Shown: positions 52,874-62,408, counted from the first letter of the stretch. The stretch is DNA of 64,000 nucleotides from CAVXDY01 sp963721335 (GCA_963721335.1 CAVRIV010000002.1:186001-250000), one strand, 5' to 3'. Made by a program: numbers and translations. The notes: generated by a model from the sequence alone, not told the origin.

Positions 52874-54385
52874 TCAGCGCGCCCGGATGCCCTGGCGGAA
52901 GCGGAAGACCTCGTCGGGGTCGTAGGCCGTCTTCACGTCCACCAGCCGCGCGAGGTTGGTCCCGTAGTAGGCCCGCTGCCAGCCGGCGAGGTCCGGGTCG
53001 ATGTAGTTCTGGTACGCGAAGCCGGAGACGAACGGCCGCATGGCCCGGTACACGCCGCGGATCCACGCCACCCCGGCCGCGGCCTGCGACGCCGCGCCCC
53101 AGTAGGCCAGGTATTGGATCGAGCAGAGCGCGTCCCGGTGGACGAAGGCCGTCGCGTCCGGCGCCACCCGGTTGATCGCCCCGCCGTAGGAGTCGAGCAG
53201 GATGGCCCCCGACCCTCGCGAGGATTGCGCCTGGCGCCGCTCGACGCCGCTCACCAGGGCCGCGATGCCCGCGCGGGCGAGCGGAGTGATCACGTAGTCG
53301 GACTTCCCGGCGAACAGGTCGCGGGGAGGGCGCCGGCATTCGGCGGCCGACTCGCCCAGGCACCCGGCCCAGCGCTGGACCAGGCTGAGGTAGCTCGAGG
53401 CCCCCACGGTCAGACGGCTGGGGGGCACGGCGCGGGTGAGGCCCGACAGGGTCCGCCGCAGCGCGGCCGTCGATCCCATGTACTGGCCGAAGACCGTGAC
53501 CGTCGGCGAGCCCGAGCCCGTCGAGAGCGAGCAGATCGAGAAGAGCTCGTCGGGCGCGTGCGGCGCCCATCGCTGCCAGGCCGCCACCACCTCGGCCGCG
53601 TCGTTCCACGAGAAGCTCGCGAAGAAGTAGGAGGCGCCCCCGACCCGGTGGGTGCGGAACGTGAGGCTCGTGGCGATCCCGAAGTTCCCGCCGCCTCCTC
53701 CGCGGCAGGCCCAGAACAGGTCGGCGTTGCGGCGCGCGTCGCACACCAGCGCCCGCCCGTCGGCCGTCACGACCGTGGCCGACACGAGGTTGTCGCAGGT
53801 GGTGCCGAAGGCCCGCGACGCGAGCCCCACGCCTCCGCCCAGGGCCAGGCCGCCGACCCCCACGGTGGGGCAGGAGCCCGCGGGCACGGTCAGCCCGCGG
53901 GCCGCGAGGGCCGAGTAGAGGTCGATCAGGGGCGCGCCCGCCCCCACCTGCACGGTGCGCCGGTCGCCCGCGATGGCCACCCGCGCGAGGCCGGACAGGT
54001 CGACCACCAGCCCGCCGTTGAGGGTCGAGTAGCCGGCATAGCTGTGCCCGCCCGAGCGCGCCGTGATGCGCACCCCGTTGCGGGCGCTCCAGAGCACGGC
54101 CTGCCGCACGTCGGACACGCTCCGCGCCCGCAGCACGGCCAGCGGCCGCGCGCCGGAGTAGCGCGCGTTGACCACCTGGCGGGCCGCCGAGTAGGCCGCG
54201 CTGCCCGGCCTCAGGAGGGGGCCCTGCACGGCGCGCGCGAGATCCGCGAGGGGCGGTCCGCCGCGTTGTGCCAATTGGCCGCCCCGCGAACGGCCAATTG
54301 GCCAACCGGCCCCCGCGAGGCTCGCCACCCCGAGGGCGCCGCCGGCCCTGCGGAGGAACTCACCACGGTCGATGCGACCGTCCAC
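52874..54385 (-). CDS. FAD-linked oxidase (berberine bridge-type), Tat signal, 503 aa
   Basis: The N-terminus has a twin-arginine-like signal (RGEFLRRAGGALGVASLAGA). The FAD-binding domain is clear: ITARSGGHSYAGYST (the His usually linked to FAD), GLTVPAGSCPTVGVGGLALG and CRGGGGGNFGIATSL. The C-terminus ends with the BBE motif YYGTNLARLVDVKTAYDPDE. These enzymes oxidise sugars or alkaloid-like substrates with O2. GTG at 54385 is chosen. The coding DNA near its start contains two CCAATTGG palindromes (54271-54278 and 54294-54301). Confidence 0.92.
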   Translation of the reverse strand: MDGRIDRGEFLRRAGGALGVASLAGAGWPIGRSRGGQLAQRGGPPLADLARAVQGPLLRPGSAAYSAARQVVNARYSGARPLAVLRARSVSDVRQAVLWSARNGVRITARSGGHSYAGYSTLNGGLVVDLSGLARVAIAGDRRTVQVGAGAPLIDLYSALAARGLTVPAGSCPTVGVGGLALGGGVGLASRAFGTTCDNLVSATVVTADGRALVCDARRNADLFWACRGGGGGNFGIATSLTFRTHRVGGASYFFASFSWNDAAEVVAAWQRWAPHAPDELFSICSLSTGSGSPTVTVFGQYMGSTAALRRTLSGLTRAVPPSRLTVGASSYLSLVQRWAGCLGESAAECRRPPRDLFAGKSDYVITPLARAGIAALVSGVERRQAQSSRGSGAILLDSYGGAINRVAPDATAFVHRDALCSIQYLAYWGAASQAAAGVAWIRGVYRAMRPFVSGFAYQNYIDPDLAGWQRAYYGTNLARLVDVKTAYDPDEVFRFRQGIRAR

Positions 54386-54467
54386 CGGCCCCCGATTCGT
54401 CAACTGCGGAGTTCTACGCCGCTCGGGCGGCGCTTGACAAGCGCCCGCCGACGCTGAGAATCGGCCG

Positions 54468-55397
54468 ATGGGCGGCAGCGAGGTCCCGGTCCGGCTCTGG
54501 CGCAGCGTGCTCGCCGTCCCGGGCGTGCGCCCCGAGCTCTTTCCCAAGGCCGCCCAGGGGGCCGCGGACCGCGTCTTCCTCGACCTCGAGGACTCCGTGG
54601 CGCCCGACGACAAGGAGCGCGCGCGCCTGGCCGTCATCCGGGGGCTCCACGAGGTCGACTGGCCGGACGACGGCGGGGCCGTCTCGGTGCGCATCAACGC
54701 CATCGACACCCACTGGATGTACCGGGACCTGATCGACGTGGTCGAGCAGGCGGGCGACCGGCTCGACAGCGTGGTGCTGCCGAAGGCCGCCGTCGCGGCG
54801 GACGTCCACCTGGTGGACGCGCTGCTGGGCCAGATCGAGCAGGCCACCGGCATCGCCCGCCGCATCGGGATCGAGCCGATCATCGAGACCGCGCTCGGGC
54901 TCTCCAACGTGGAGGCGATCGCCGCCGCCGGACCGCGCCTGCGGGCGCTGCACTTCGGGCCGGGCGACATGGCGGCCAGCCTCGGCATGCGCACCACCGC
55001 CATCGGCGGCCTCGACCCGGGCTACCCCGGCGACCAGTGGCACGCGGTGCTCTCGCGCATCGTCACGGCGGCGCGCGCCCACGGCCTCGCGCCCATCGCG
55101 GGCCCGTTCGGCGACCTCGCCGACCCCGAGGGCTTCGCGGCGGCGGCCCGCCGCGCCGCGATCCTGGGCTGCGCGGGCACGATGGTCATCCACCCGTCGC
55201 AGATCGACCGCGCCAATGCGGCGTTCACCCCCACTCCCGCCGAGGTGGAGCACGCCCGGCGCGTCCTGGCGGCGCTGGAGGAGGCCGCGGCGTCGGGGCG
55301 CGGCGCCGCCCGGCTGGACGGGCGCCTCATCGACGGGGTCTCCGCGCGTCAGGCGGGGAACGTGGTGGGGATGGCCGAGGCCATCGCGCGCCGGTGA
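54468..55397 (+). CDS. CitE-like (HpcH/HpaI aldolase) lyase, 309 aa
   Basis: The CitE fold begins WRSVLAVPGVRPELFPKAAQ with DRVFLDLEDSVAPDDKERAR (metal-binding acidic loop) and continues VSVRINAIDTHW, SVVLPKAAVAADV, IIETALGLSNVEAIAAA and FGPGDMAASLG. This pattern fits malyl-CoA / methylmalyl-CoA lyase-type enzymes and the citrate lyase beta subunit. The next gene, coupled by a GTGA overlap, is a 2-hydroxyacid dehydrogenase of the glyoxylate reductase type, which supports a lyase that yields or uses glyoxylate. Confidence 0.88.
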   Translation: MGGSEVPVRLWRSVLAVPGVRPELFPKAAQGAADRVFLDLEDSVAPDDKERARLAVIRGLHEVDWPDDGGAVSVRINAIDTHWMYRDLIDVVEQAGDRLDSVVLPKAAVAADVHLVDALLGQIEQATGIARRIGIEPIIETALGLSNVEAIAAAGPRLRALHFGPGDMAASLGMRTTAIGGLDPGYPGDQWHAVLSRIVTAARAHGLAPIAGPFGDLADPEGFAAAARRAAILGCAGTMVIHPSQIDRANAAFTPTPAEVEHARRVLAALEEAAASGRGAARLDGRLIDGVSARQAGNVVGMAEAIARR

Positions 55398-56368
55398 GCC
55401 GCGCCGCGCGCGTCGTGGTCACCCGGCGCCTGCCCCGGTCGGTGGAGGAGCGGCTCGCCGGCATCGCCGACGCCCGGCTGAACGCCGACGACCGCGCGCT
55501 CACCCCCGACGAGCTGGCCGAGGCCCTGCGCACCGCCGACGGGCTCCTGGCCACGGTGACCGACCGCCTCACCGCCGAGATCCTGTCGGCGACCCCGCGG
55601 CGAGTGGGGATCGTGGCCAACTTCGGCGCGGGCGTCAACCACATCGACCTCGACGCCGCCCGTGAGGCCGGCATCGTGGTGACCAACACGCCGGGCGTGC
55701 TCACCGACGCCACGGCCGACCTGACGATCGCGCTGCTGCTGGCCGTGGCCCGCCGGATGGGAGAGGGCGAGCGGATCGTCCGCTCGGGCGCCTGGACCGG
55801 ATGGGGCCCCACCCAGATGCTGGGCAGCTCGGTCACCGGGTCGACGCTCGGGATCGTGGGCATGGGGCGCATCGGGCGGGCCGTCGCGCGGCGGGCCGTC
55901 CACGGGTTCGGCATGCGCGTGCTGTACCACCAGCCGCGGCCCGCGGACGAGGGCGGGCTCGCCGGCCTCGACGTCCACCGCGCCGCCGACCTCGACGAGC
56001 TCCTGGCCGAGAGCGACGCGGTCACGCTGCACTGCCCGGCGACGCCCGAGACCCGGCACCTGATCGACGCGGCGCGCCTCGCCCGGATGCGCCCGGGGGC
56101 CTTCCTCATCAACACCTCACGCGGCGAGGTGGTCGACGAGGCAGCCCTCGCCGAGGCACTGGCCTCGGGAACCATCGCGGGCGCGGGGCTGGACGTCTAC
56201 GAGCACGAGCCCGATGTCCCGGAGGCCCTGCGGAGGCTGGAGAACGTGGTGCTGCTGCCGCACCTCGGGAGCGCCACCCAGGAGGCCCGCACCGCCATGG
56301 GCGACCTCGCGGTCGACAACCTGGCGGCGTTCCTGCGCGGGGATCCCCCGCCGAACCGGGTCGCCTGA
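55394..56368 (+). CDS. D-2-hydroxyacid dehydrogenase (glyoxylate reductase type), 324 aa
   Basis: The NAD-binding motif is GSTLGIVGMGRIGRAVARRA. Catalytic residues appear in order: Arg in NTSRGEVVDEAAL, Glu in DVYEHEPDVPEAL and His in LLPHLGSATQEAR. FGAGVNHIDLDAAREAGIVV is the typical N-terminal active-site loop. The enzyme probably reduces glyoxylate, hydroxypyruvate or a related 2-ketoacid. Its GTG overlaps the stop of the lyase gene by four bases. Confidence 0.93.
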   Translation: MSRAARVVVTRRLPRSVEERLAGIADARLNADDRALTPDELAEALRTADGLLATVTDRLTAEILSATPRRVGIVANFGAGVNHIDLDAAREAGIVVTNTPGVLTDATADLTIALLLAVARRMGEGERIVRSGAWTGWGPTQMLGSSVTGSTLGIVGMGRIGRAVARRAVHGFGMRVLYHQPRPADEGGLAGLDVHRAADLDELLAESDAVTLHCPATPETRHLIDAARLARMRPGAFLINTSRGEVVDEAALAEALASGTIAGAGLDVYEHEPDVPEALRRLENVVLLPHLGSATQEARTAMGDLAVDNLAAFLRGDPPPNRVA

Positions 56369-56434
56369 CCCGGCGCCTCGCGGCGGATGAGCACGTCGAT
56401 GCTCACCCGCCCACGGGGCCAACCCGGGCTCAGC

Positions 56435-56997
56435 TCATGGTGCCGCGCAGACCACCGAGACAGAGGCGGTCTGGGTAACGCCCGTGCCGTTCGATACCTC
56501 GACTCGCCAGCCCGTGGGTACTGCGCCGGCGGCGATCGGGAACGTTCCGCTGACATCGACCGGACCACTCTGGAGGAGGGGGGCGTTCGGACCCTGCGAC
56601 GATCCCTCCGCCGCCGCCCGTTGCGCGCTCACCGGGCTGACACTGGACAGTGCCCGATTGCGTCGTGCCGCCTGCCAGCCGGGAAAGAGCCGGTCCGCGC
56701 GACGACGTTCGTGGCACCCGCCGCGCTCGTCGCGCCCGCCGGCCCGGCGTCCCCCTCGAGCCCGCGCGCGCCGGTGCGCCCGCGCGCCCCGTCGGCTCCG
56801 CGGAGGAGCGAGCGGGTCTTCGGCGAGAGATCCTTGGGCGCGAGCGTCCCGTTGCGGACGTCGGCCGAGCGAATCGAGTTGTTCGTGATCTGGCCGGACC
56901 CGATCGACGTGGCCGCGTAGCCCACGCCTCCGACGGCGAGGAACAGGGCGAGGAGTGCCACCAGCATGGCTGGAGTGGGCCTGAATCGCTTGGGCAT
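56435..56997 (-). CDS. Secreted collagen-like small protein, two frameshifts
   Basis: The start ATG at 56997 follows GGAAGG and begins a signal peptide (RFRPTPAMLVALLALFLAVG, cleaved near GYAATS). The next residues (GSGQITNNSIRSADVRNGTL, LSPKTRSLLRGADGARGRTG) and a short Gly-x-y stretch are typical of a secreted family common in Thermoleophilia. The C-terminus (NAPLLQSGPVDVSGTFPIAA, then GVTQTASVSVVCAAP) is in another frame; changes fall near 56685 and 56605. The full protein would be about 187 aa. Function is unknown. Confidence 0.7.
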
Positions 56998-57088
56998 AGC
57001 GCCTTCCGGGCAGGGGGCCGTGTGTCGGTCCCAGCCATCTCTTATCGGCATTTCGGCTGCGCGCCCCGATGGGGCCGCGGGCGCCCCC

Positions 57089-57589
57089 TCAGTCCACAGG
57101 CCCCCGCCGCTCGAGCAGCAGGACGTCGCGCCACTCGCCGTGCAGCTTCCCCAGCCGCTCCCGGCGCCCCACCACCCGGAAGCCGCGGCTCTCCAGCATC
57201 GCCACGCTCGCCTCGTTCTCGGGGAAGACGACGGCCTCCAGCGTCCAGATGCCCCCGGCGTCGGCGCTCCGCGCGAGGGTCTCGAGCAGAAGCTCGCCCA
57301 CCCCGCGTCCGCGGGCGGCCTCGCTCACGTAGACCGAGCACTCGGCCACGCCCTCGTACACATCCCGGATCGAGACGCGCGACAGGGCCGCCCAGCCGAG
57401 CACCTCGTCGCCGTCGCGGGCCACCAGGCGGTGGTCGCGGAGGTGGTTCTCGTCCCAACGCTCCCAGGAGGGCACCTCGGTCTCGAACGTCGAGTTCCCG
57501 GTGCGCATGCCCTCGGCGTAGATCTCGGCGACCTGGGCCCAGTGCTCGGGGCCCAGGGGCTCGACTCTGATGGAGGGGTCGCCTGCCAC
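57089..57589 (-). CDS. GNAT acetyltransferase (phosphinothricin/methionine sulfone type), 166 aa
   Basis: The N-terminus IRVEPLGPEHWAQVAEIYAE with TGNSTFETEVPSWERW is typical of the Pat/MnaT subfamily of GNAT enzymes. The acetyl-CoA loop is VYVSEAARGRGVGELLLETL. These enzymes N-acetylate phosphinothricin-like amino acid analogues; the true substrate here is unknown. GTG at 57589. The nitroreductase gene lies 30 bp upstream on the same strand. Confidence 0.9.
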   Translation of the reverse strand: MAGDPSIRVEPLGPEHWAQVAEIYAEGMRTGNSTFETEVPSWERWDENHLRDHRLVARDGDEVLGWAALSRVSIRDVYEGVAECSVYVSEAARGRGVGELLLETLARSADAGGIWTLEAVVFPENEASVAMLESRGFRVVGRRERLGKLHGEWRDVLLLERRGPVD

Positions 57590-57619
57590 TCGGCTGGTGG
57601 TGCCCTCTGGGGAGCGGGG

Positions 57620-58271
57620 TTACTCGCGCGTGTTGCCGTAGCGGTCGTCGTGGACCAGCGAACGCCAGGTGCGGAAGTTGCGCTTGAGCGCCGGCGCAAG
57701 GCCCGTGGGGAAGGACTCGGGGTAGCCGATGGGGCTGACGATGGCCGGGTCGATCTCCGCGGGGACGCCCAGGATCTCGCGCAGCCGGTCCTTCTCCCAG
57801 CGGTGGAAGGCGGTGATCGGCACGCTCCCCAGCCCCTCCTCCCGCGCCGCCAGCATCAGGTTCTCGAAGGCGAACGCCAGCGAGACCAGGTCGTCCTCGT
57901 AGCCGCCGGGGAACCCCTCCGGGTATCCGCGCGGCACCAGCAGGCCGATGACGAACGCCGGGACCTGCCGGTAGGTGCTCATCACGGTCTCGGCGTACTC
58001 GCGCGCCCAGGCCGCGTGCTCCTCGTCCGAGGCGTCCTTCTGCGGGCGCATCAGGGCGAAGTAGGTCGCGCCGCCCGAGATGATCAGGTCGGCGACCGCC
58101 GTGCCGGACCTCGGGGTCGCGCACGACCAGCAGGCCCCATGCCTGCTGACCACCCCCGCTCGGCGCCCTGAGAGCCAGCCGCAGCAGGCGGTCGAGCACC
58201 TCGTCGTCGACGGGCCGGTCGGTGTACGTCCTGACCGCCCGCCGCTTGCGGATCGCCTCCTGGAGCTCCAT
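57620..58271 (-). CDS. Nitroreductase family protein, one frameshift, about 216 aa
   Basis: The N-terminus ELQEAIRKRRAVRTYTDRPV (R-R-x-R-x-Y/F) with RAPSGGGQQAWGLLVVRDPE is an FMN nitroreductase signature. The frame changes near 58103; the remainder continues (VADLIISGGATYFALMRPQ; AFAFENLMLAAREEGLGSVP; REILGVPAEIDPAIVSPIGY) and is normal for the family. GGGGGAAG precedes the ATG at 58271. Substrate unknown. It probably shares a transcript with the acetyltransferase. Confidence 0.85.
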
Positions 58272-58355
58272 CGCGCTTCCCCCTTGCCGAGATGCCGGTA
58301 CCGGCGAAGTCTGTCGAATGGAGCCGGCCGTGGGGGCCGCCGCCTCACGGTCCGC

Positions 58356-60011
58356 TCAGGGGCCCCGGGCCGGGGACCCCTCGGTCTCCGGTGGATCCAC
58401 GGCCTCGACGGTCAGCGCCTTTGCCGGTAGGCGCGAGCTCAGCAGGAGCGCCAGCAGCACGAAGACGCTCACCACCACCATGCCGCGCCGAAGCGCACCG
58501 AGACGCGCATCGGCGTTGAGCGCGACGATCTCCTCCTGCTGCGCCGCCGGGATGTCGGTCGTCGCGAGCGCGTCCTCGAGCTGCGCGTCGGACACGAACT
58601 GGACACCGGAGCTCAGCTCGACCTGCGCCTGCTGTTTCAGGGAGGCGGCGAGCGCGGTGGAGTCCTCCACGCCCTTCAGGGCGAGGCTCCCCAGCGAGCC
58701 GATGACGACCGCCCCCACGAGCGCGGTGCCGAGCGACGAGCCGAGGTTCTGGGCGGTGTACTGCAGCCCGCCCGCCTCGCCGGAGCGCTCCACGGACACG
58801 GCGGACACGATCACGTTGCCGAGCTGAGAGGCGAGCGCTCCCATGCCGACCCCCATCAGCAGGAAGGGCAGGACCGTGATGGACGCGTCCGCGCCGTCCT
58901 CGAACCGCCAGGCCAGGAGCAGCGTGGCGGCGAGCGTGACAAGGAGGCCGACCTGCACCACCCGGCGGGGAGAGGCGTTCGGGAGGAGCTTGGGCACCGC
59001 CGGCGCCGTGACCACCAGCGCGAGCGACAGAGGCAGCATCCGCAGGCCGGTGTCGAAGGCGTCCAGCCCGAGCACGATCGACAGGAACAGGGGCATGGCG
59101 AAGAACACGCCCATCATCACCAGGTACTGGAGCAGCAGCAGCCAGAGCCCGTTGGTGAGCCGCCGGTTGGCGAAGAGCGCGGGGTCGACGAGCGGCGCCC
59201 GGCCGGCCTCCTTGCGGTGGCGCTCCCACTCGAAGAACGCCCAGAGCAGGAGGAGGCCGCCGGTCATGAGCCACACGACCGGGCTCAGCCCCAGCCAGGT
59301 CGGCGTGGCGTCGGGGCCGTCGGCCACCTTGGGGTCCACCCACCCCCAGGCGCCGGACTGCAGCACGGCGAAGACGACGAGCCCGAGCCCGAGCGCGGAC
59401 AGCACCGCGCCGACCGCATCGAAGGACGGGTGCTCCTCGGGGGCGACGTCCCTGATCGCGCGGGTGCCGATGAAGAGGCCCGCGGCGATGACGACCTCGG
59501 CGGCGAACACCCAGCGCCAGCTCGCATAGGCGGTCACGAAGCCGCCCACGATCGGCCCGACGGCGATGGCCACGGCCGCCGCGGCGGCGATCGTGCCGTA
59601 CGCGGCGGCCCGCGCGCGTCCCGTGAAGTTGCCGGCGATCAGGGCCGTCACGGTGGGCATGATCAGCGCCGCCCCGATCCCCTCGAGCAGCGACCAGCCG
59701 ATGAGGAGCACGAACACGTTCGGCGCCACTGCCGTCAGCCCGGATCCGAGCGCGTAGATCACGAGCCCGAGGCGCATGGCGCGCCGCCGGCCCACGATGT
59801 CGCCGATCTTGCCGCCGGTGATCATCCCGGCGGCCATCACCAGCGTGTAGGCCGTGATGACGCCCTGGATGGCCGTGACGCTGGTGTCGAGGTCCTCCAC
59901 CAGGGCGCTGATGGAGACGTTCATCACGCTCGCGTCCACCGTCATCAGGAACTGCGTGACCGCCAGGATGGGCAGCACGAGGGAAGCGGCTCGCGCGCCC
60001 GCCGTCGTCAC
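58356..60011 (-). CDS. MFS drug exporter, DHA2 (EmrB/QacA) family, 551 aa
   Basis: About fourteen membrane segments are visible. Motif A is GGKIGDIVGRRRAMRLGLV after helix two; motif C-like GAALIMPTVTALI and the acidic residue in TQFLMTVDASVMNVSISAL (helix one) fit DHA2 exporters. The C-terminus ends in a soluble tail after the last helix. Substrate cannot be read. GTG at 60011 is selected because it precedes the first helix; the frame is open further upstream without family similarity. It is divergent from a membrane protein gene, 112 bp apart. Confidence 0.92.
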   Translation of the reverse strand: MTTAGARAASLVLPILAVTQFLMTVDASVMNVSISALVEDLDTSVTAIQGVITAYTLVMAAGMITGGKIGDIVGRRRAMRLGLVIYALGSGLTAVAPNVFVLLIGWSLLEGIGAALIMPTVTALIAGNFTGRARAAAYGTIAAAAAVAIAVGPIVGGFVTAYASWRWVFAAEVVIAAGLFIGTRAIRDVAPEEHPSFDAVGAVLSALGLGLVVFAVLQSGAWGWVDPKVADGPDATPTWLGLSPVVWLMTGGLLLLWAFFEWERHRKEAGRAPLVDPALFANRRLTNGLWLLLLQYLVMMGVFFAMPLFLSIVLGLDAFDTGLRMLPLSLALVVTAPAVPKLLPNASPRRVVQVGLLVTLAATLLLAWRFEDGADASITVLPFLLMGVGMGALASQLGNVIVSAVSVERSGEAGGLQYTAQNLGSSLGTALVGAVVIGSLGSLALKGVEDSTALAASLKQQAQVELSSGVQFVSDAQLEDALATTDIPAAQQEEIVALNADARLGALRRGMVVVSVFVLLALLLSSRLPAKALTVEAVDPPETEGSPARGP

Positions 60012-60123
60012 TCCCGCCACCCCGCTGGTTCGGACGTGTGCATGCGTGCCGCCCCTTCCGCCGGGGAACGTACAGGCCAGGGGGGACCGGCCATCCCGTC
60101 GCCGCGGATGACAGACTGCGCGG

Positions 60124-61317
60124 GTGAGCGCCGCCGAGGAAGGGCCGCCCCCCGGGCCCGAGGAGACGGTGACGACCGTCGGCAGGCGCCGCCTGCACAT
60201 CCCGGACACCGTCGCCCGCGGCGCGCTCACCGTGCTCCTGCTCGGCCTGATCGCGTGGGTCCTGCTCGACAACGTCGGGGACATCGAGGAGGTGGGCGAG
60301 GCCCTCGCCGAGGTCTCGTTCGCGGCCGGTGCGCTGCTCGTGGTGCTGCTGCTGGTGGTGCAGGTCCTGATCGCCGCCCAGCTCGCGATCACCGTCCCGC
60401 GACTGGGGATGACCCGCGGCCTGGTGGCGGTGGAGGGGGCCGCCGCGGTCTCCAACACGGTGCCCGGCCCCTCCGGCACGGCGACCCGGCTGGGGATGCT
60501 GCGCTCATGGGGCTTCTACACCGACGATTTCGCGCGCAGCTGGCTCTTCACCAGCTCGCTCACCAACCTGACCGTGCTGGTGATGCCGATCTTCGCGGTC
60601 CTGATCGCGGCGGCGGAGGGGGAGATCTCGACGGGCATCGTCGTGCTGGCGGCGATCGGCCTGGTGGTGTCCGCGACCGGGATCGTCCTGGTCTGGCTCA
60701 TGCTTCGCAGCGAGGCCTTCTCCCGCCGGATCGGAACGCTCACGGGGCGGTTCGAGCGCTGGGTCAAGGGCGTCGCCCACCGCCGGCCCAGCGAGCAGGA
60801 CTTCGCCGAGGCGGCCGTCCGGTTCCGGGACGACCTGAGGCAGACGTGGTCCGAGCGCGGCGGCCGGGTGATGGCCGCCGTGATCTCCGTGTACGTCCTG
60901 AACGGCGTCATGCTCGCGGTCTCGATGAGGGCCGTCGGCCTCGGCACCGACGATCTCCCGGTCGGCTCGATCGCCGTCGTCTACACGCTCGTGCGCCTGC
61001 TGACGATCGTCAACTTCACGCCGGGGGGCGTCGGCGTGGTGGAGGCGCTCTACGTCTCGGGCTTCCTGGCCGTCACCGGCGGCTCCAACGAGTCGCAGAT
61101 CGTGGCGGGCGTGATCCTGTTCCGCGGCCTCACCTACGTCGGCCCGATCGTGCTCGGCGTGCTCGCACTGCTGGTCTGGCGCTTCCGCCGGTCGTGGCGG
61201 GTGGCCGCGCCCGCCGAGCCGGTCGGCGCCGCCGGCGTCGGGGCCGTGCTCACGGACCGCGAGCCTCCTCAGGCCGGCGACGGGTCGCGCCGCCCGCCTC
61301 CACCCGCGGACCCATAG
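60124..61317 (+). CDS. Lysylphosphatidylglycerol synthase TM-like (UPF0104) protein, 397 aa
   Basis: The protein has about eight membrane helices and the UPF0104 pattern: AVSNTVPGPSGTATRLGMLR (conserved N-P...G loop) and FTPGGVGVVEALYVSGF near the C-terminus. It lacks the catalytic soluble domain of MprF, so it is more likely a lipid flippase-like or unknown membrane protein. GTG at 60124. It is convergent with the BrkB gene, whose stop lies one base away. Confidence 0.87.
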   Translation: MSAAEEGPPPGPEETVTTVGRRRLHIPDTVARGALTVLLLGLIAWVLLDNVGDIEEVGEALAEVSFAAGALLVVLLLVVQVLIAAQLAITVPRLGMTRGLVAVEGAAAVSNTVPGPSGTATRLGMLRSWGFYTDDFARSWLFTSSLTNLTVLVMPIFAVLIAAAEGEISTGIVVLAAIGLVVSATGIVLVWLMLRSEAFSRRIGTLTGRFERWVKGVAHRRPSEQDFAEAAVRFRDDLRQTWSERGGRVMAAVISVYVLNGVMLAVSMRAVGLGTDDLPVGSIAVVYTLVRLLTIVNFTPGGVGVVEALYVSGFLAVTGGSNESQIVAGVILFRGLTYVGPIVLGVLALLVWRFRRSWRVAAPAEPVGAAGVGAVLTDREPPQAGDGSRRPPPPADP

Positions 61318-61318
61318 G

Positions 61319-62275
61319 TCAGCGGTCGCGCACGACCAACCCGCGGAGGAAGCCGAGGACCTGGGTCCCGAGGCTCGGCCCGGGCTCTGAGCCGGGCCGG
61401 TCGCGGAGCACTCCCCGCCACTCGGCCGCGAAGGCCGCCGTCAACAGGACGAGGTTGGCGGCGAGGTAGACGAACACCAGGAACACGATGACCGCGGCGA
61501 GCGACCCGTAGACGACGTTGTAGCTGCCGAAGTACTGGATGAAGGCCGCGAAGCCGACCGAGAGCGCCCACAGCGCCACGGCGCCGACGAGGGCCGCGGG
61601 CCAGGAGTCGCGCGCCGGGGGTCCCGCCGACGGGGCCCATCGCAGCAGCAGCACGAGAAGGGCCGTCCCGACCGCGATCGGCACCACGATCCGGCCGACC
61701 TCGTAGAGGGGGCCGGAGAGGCCGACGGAGTCTCCGACGTCCTCCCGTGCGACCCGCGTCGCGATCGTGAGCCCCGCCGACGCGGCCAGCAGCAGCGCGG
61801 CGATGAGCAGCATGATCAGGTCAACGAGCTTCCCCCGGGCGAACGGCCGCGGCAGCGTCTCCGGGTCGATGTCGTCGAGGCTCCCCCGGATCGCGCCCAT
61901 CATGCCGCTCGCCGTCCAGATGAGGGTCACCAGGCTCACCAGGCCGACGGTCCCCGCGTTCGAGCTCACGCCCCTCAGCGCCGCGTCGAGATCGCTCGCG
62001 CCCGCCTCGGTGATGGGCAGGGCGTCCGTGAGCGCCTCGATGAAGTCGGCGCGCAGCCCGGCGTCGTCGAGCACCAGTCCCGCCACCGAGGCGAGCACCA
62101 GGATCAGCGGGAAGAGCGAGAGCAGGACGTAGTAGGAGATCGCGGCCGACTGGCGCGTGCCGCGGACCGCGGCGAAGCGCGAGAGCGAGCGCTGGATCCA
62201 CTCCGTGCCCCGCCAGAGGACGAGCTTCGCGCCCCGGGGCCCGGCCCGGTCGCCGCCGTGGTCGTCGTCGGTCAC
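61319..62275 (-). CDS. YihY/virulence factor BrkB family membrane protein, 318 aa
   Basis: Six membrane segments and the family motif region FAAVRGTRQSAAISYYVLLS and ISYYVLLSLFPLILVLASVA identify YihY/BrkB. Later conserved parts include LIWTASGMMGAIRGSLDDI. The molecular role of the family is unclear. GTG at 62275. The next gene upstream on the same strand is a small holin-like protein. Confidence 0.9.
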   Translation of the reverse strand: MTDDDHGGDRAGPRGAKLVLWRGTEWIQRSLSRFAAVRGTRQSAAISYYVLLSLFPLILVLASVAGLVLDDAGLRADFIEALTDALPITEAGASDLDAALRGVSSNAGTVGLVSLVTLIWTASGMMGAIRGSLDDIDPETLPRPFARGKLVDLIMLLIAALLLAASAGLTIATRVAREDVGDSVGLSGPLYEVGRIVVPIAVGTALLVLLLRWAPSAGPPARDSWPAALVGAVALWALSVGFAAFIQYFGSYNVVYGSLAAVIVFLVFVYLAANLVLLTAAFAAEWRGVLRDRPGSEPGPSLGTQVLGFLRGLVVRDR

Positions 62276-62408
62276 GCAGACCTCCCTGGACCCCGACGGG
62301 CGCCGCCGCCGCCCACCGCCGATCGGGCCGCCGGCACGGCGTTCTTGGCGGCTTGAGTCGGCTGCAACGGATCGTCAGCATCGGCTGTCGAGCCGGTGCG
62401 TGCGGCCC

